From an uncultured Lachnospiraceae bacterium (GTDB lineage: Bacteria; Bacillota; Clostridia; Lachnospirales; Lachnospiraceae), in contig USDI01000010.1 in the NCBI GenBank assembly GCA_900553305.1, forward strand, positions 1-22,828: a stretch of DNA of 22,828 bases. The letters are read 5' to 3'. The number at the start of each line of letters is the position of its first letter. Position 1 is the stretch's first letter. A model generated the notes under the pieces. That model had not been told where the DNA came from. It saw only the letters and a list, made by a program, of their open reading frames with translations, and made no database searches. The position numbers were made by a program, and so were the translations under genes. Below are positions 22,296 to 22,828 of the stretch, one piece after another.

Positions 22296-22828
22296 CTATG
22301 TGGTGCTGTACTTTTGTATTTGTTTTACCACATATTCCCATTCTGTAAGCAAATCCGGAAGAAGCTTTTTCAGTTCATCGCTGTTTTCCTCTCTTCCTGC
22401 AAGTTCCATCCGGTAAAACCATTCTCCAAGGGATTCCGCGCCAATTCCTCTTGCTTCTCCCTTAAGTCCATGACAAACCACAATCCATTTTTTAAAGAAA
22501 CCTTCCCTTTCTGCTTCCGTCCATTCACCTATGGTATCCAGATTTTCCGATAAAGAAATCAATTTTTCTTTATGCTCTCCATACTGCTCCTGAAACATGG
22601 TAAGAATTTCCCAATAGAAATCCGGATCGTCGTTTGCATACCGCAACCCGGAATCCGTTTGTATACCTGCATTTTTAAGTAGTTCCAGCCAATTCCCGCC
22701 ATCTTCCTTCTGCTCTTTGTCCCCCCTCTGCACCGCGTTCTGTTTGGTGTATAGATGCTTTGTAAGCATTTCTTCCAATCGTTTCGGTTCTATGGGTTTT
22801 GCAAGATATCCATCAAAACCTTCTTTCT
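22296..22828 (-). CDS. Hybrid histidine kinase, C-terminal end (receiver and Hpt domains), partial
   Basis: The frame is open through the window end at 22828, so only the C-terminus is visible. The first 16 or so visible residues, GFDGYLAKPIEPKRLEEML, are the end of a receiver domain, with the conserved Lys-Pro of the phosphorylation site region. A short charged linker follows, then an Hpt domain with the motif CHGLKGEARGIGAESLG, whose His (codon 22470-22472) is the likely phosphotransfer residue. This is the layout of multistep phosphorelay kinases of the ArcB/BarA/EvgS type. A TTG at 22776-22778 is not a real start: the receiver sequence runs straight through it. The sensor and kinase parts lie outside the window, and the signal is unknown. 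Confidence 0.88.
   Translation of the reverse strand, partial: KEGFDGYLAKPIEPKRLEEMLTKHLYTKQNAVQRGDKEQKEDGGNWLELLKNAGIQTDSGLRYANDDPDFYWEILTMFQEQYGEHKEKLISLSENLDTIGEWTEAEREGFFKKWIVVCHGLKGEARGIGAESLGEWFYRMELAGREENSDELKKLLPDLLTEWEYVVKQIQKYSTT

Noticed and set aside
22776..22778. TTG as the start of a free-standing 160-residue Hpt protein
   Set aside because: The frame stays open to the window end and the upstream codons spell the end of a receiver domain, so this is an internal codon of a longer kinase.

Overview
The window looks like a chromosomal stretch of a gut-type Lachnospiraceae (Clostridia) bacterium. This is an inference from AGGAGG-type ribosome sites, moderate GC, densely packed genes, U-tailed hairpin terminators, a YesM-type kinase beside a xylo-oligosaccharide hydrolase, a fused FolB-FolK, a clostridial PyrB/PyrI pair and several small zinc-ribbon membrane proteins. 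I saw no tRNA, rRNA, CRISPR array, transposase or phage gene, and no gene-free stretch longer than 300 bases.

Layout. (1) 15-3086, minus strand: a cytoplasmic GH8 exo-oligoxylanase followed by a YesM-family sensor kinase, with a strong inverted repeat that covers the GH8 ribosome site. (2) 3168-9596, minus: a five-gene run read pheA, DUF815 AAA+ ATPase, ppx, ppk1 and a very acidic 87-residue protein, with gaps of 2-26 bases. It starts at a promoter whose -10 lies inside a 19-base palindrome. (3) 9774-10802, plus: a membrane-anchored DUF5050 protein, divergent from pheA. (4) 10799-13862, minus: folate genes folC, folP and fused folBK. (5) 13990-14867: a small CmpB-like membrane protein and a PH-domain protein, convergent on a shared terminator. 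(6) 15102-17234, plus: a nitroreductase with its own promoter and terminator, then pyrB-pyrI behind a 199-base leader that can fold as a compact three-way junction. (7) 17295-19532, minus: a VanZ-like protein, whose 3' end doubles as half of the pyrI terminator, and a PutP sodium/proline symporter. (8) 19666-22278, minus: four small membrane proteins, three with an N-terminal four-cysteine zinc ribbon. The first three to be transcribed form a tight operon behind a near-consensus promoter. (9) 22296-22828, minus: the C-terminal end (receiver plus Hpt) of a hybrid histidine kinase that continues beyond the window.

How they fit together. Most genes are housekeeping: phenylalanine, folate and pyrimidine synthesis, polyphosphate turnover and proline uptake. 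The parts least explained by known biology are the zinc-ribbon membrane operon at 20258-22218, the structured pyrB leader at 15748-15795, the inverted repeat in front of the GH8 gene, and the AAA+ ATPase and acidic protein that flank the polyphosphate genes.
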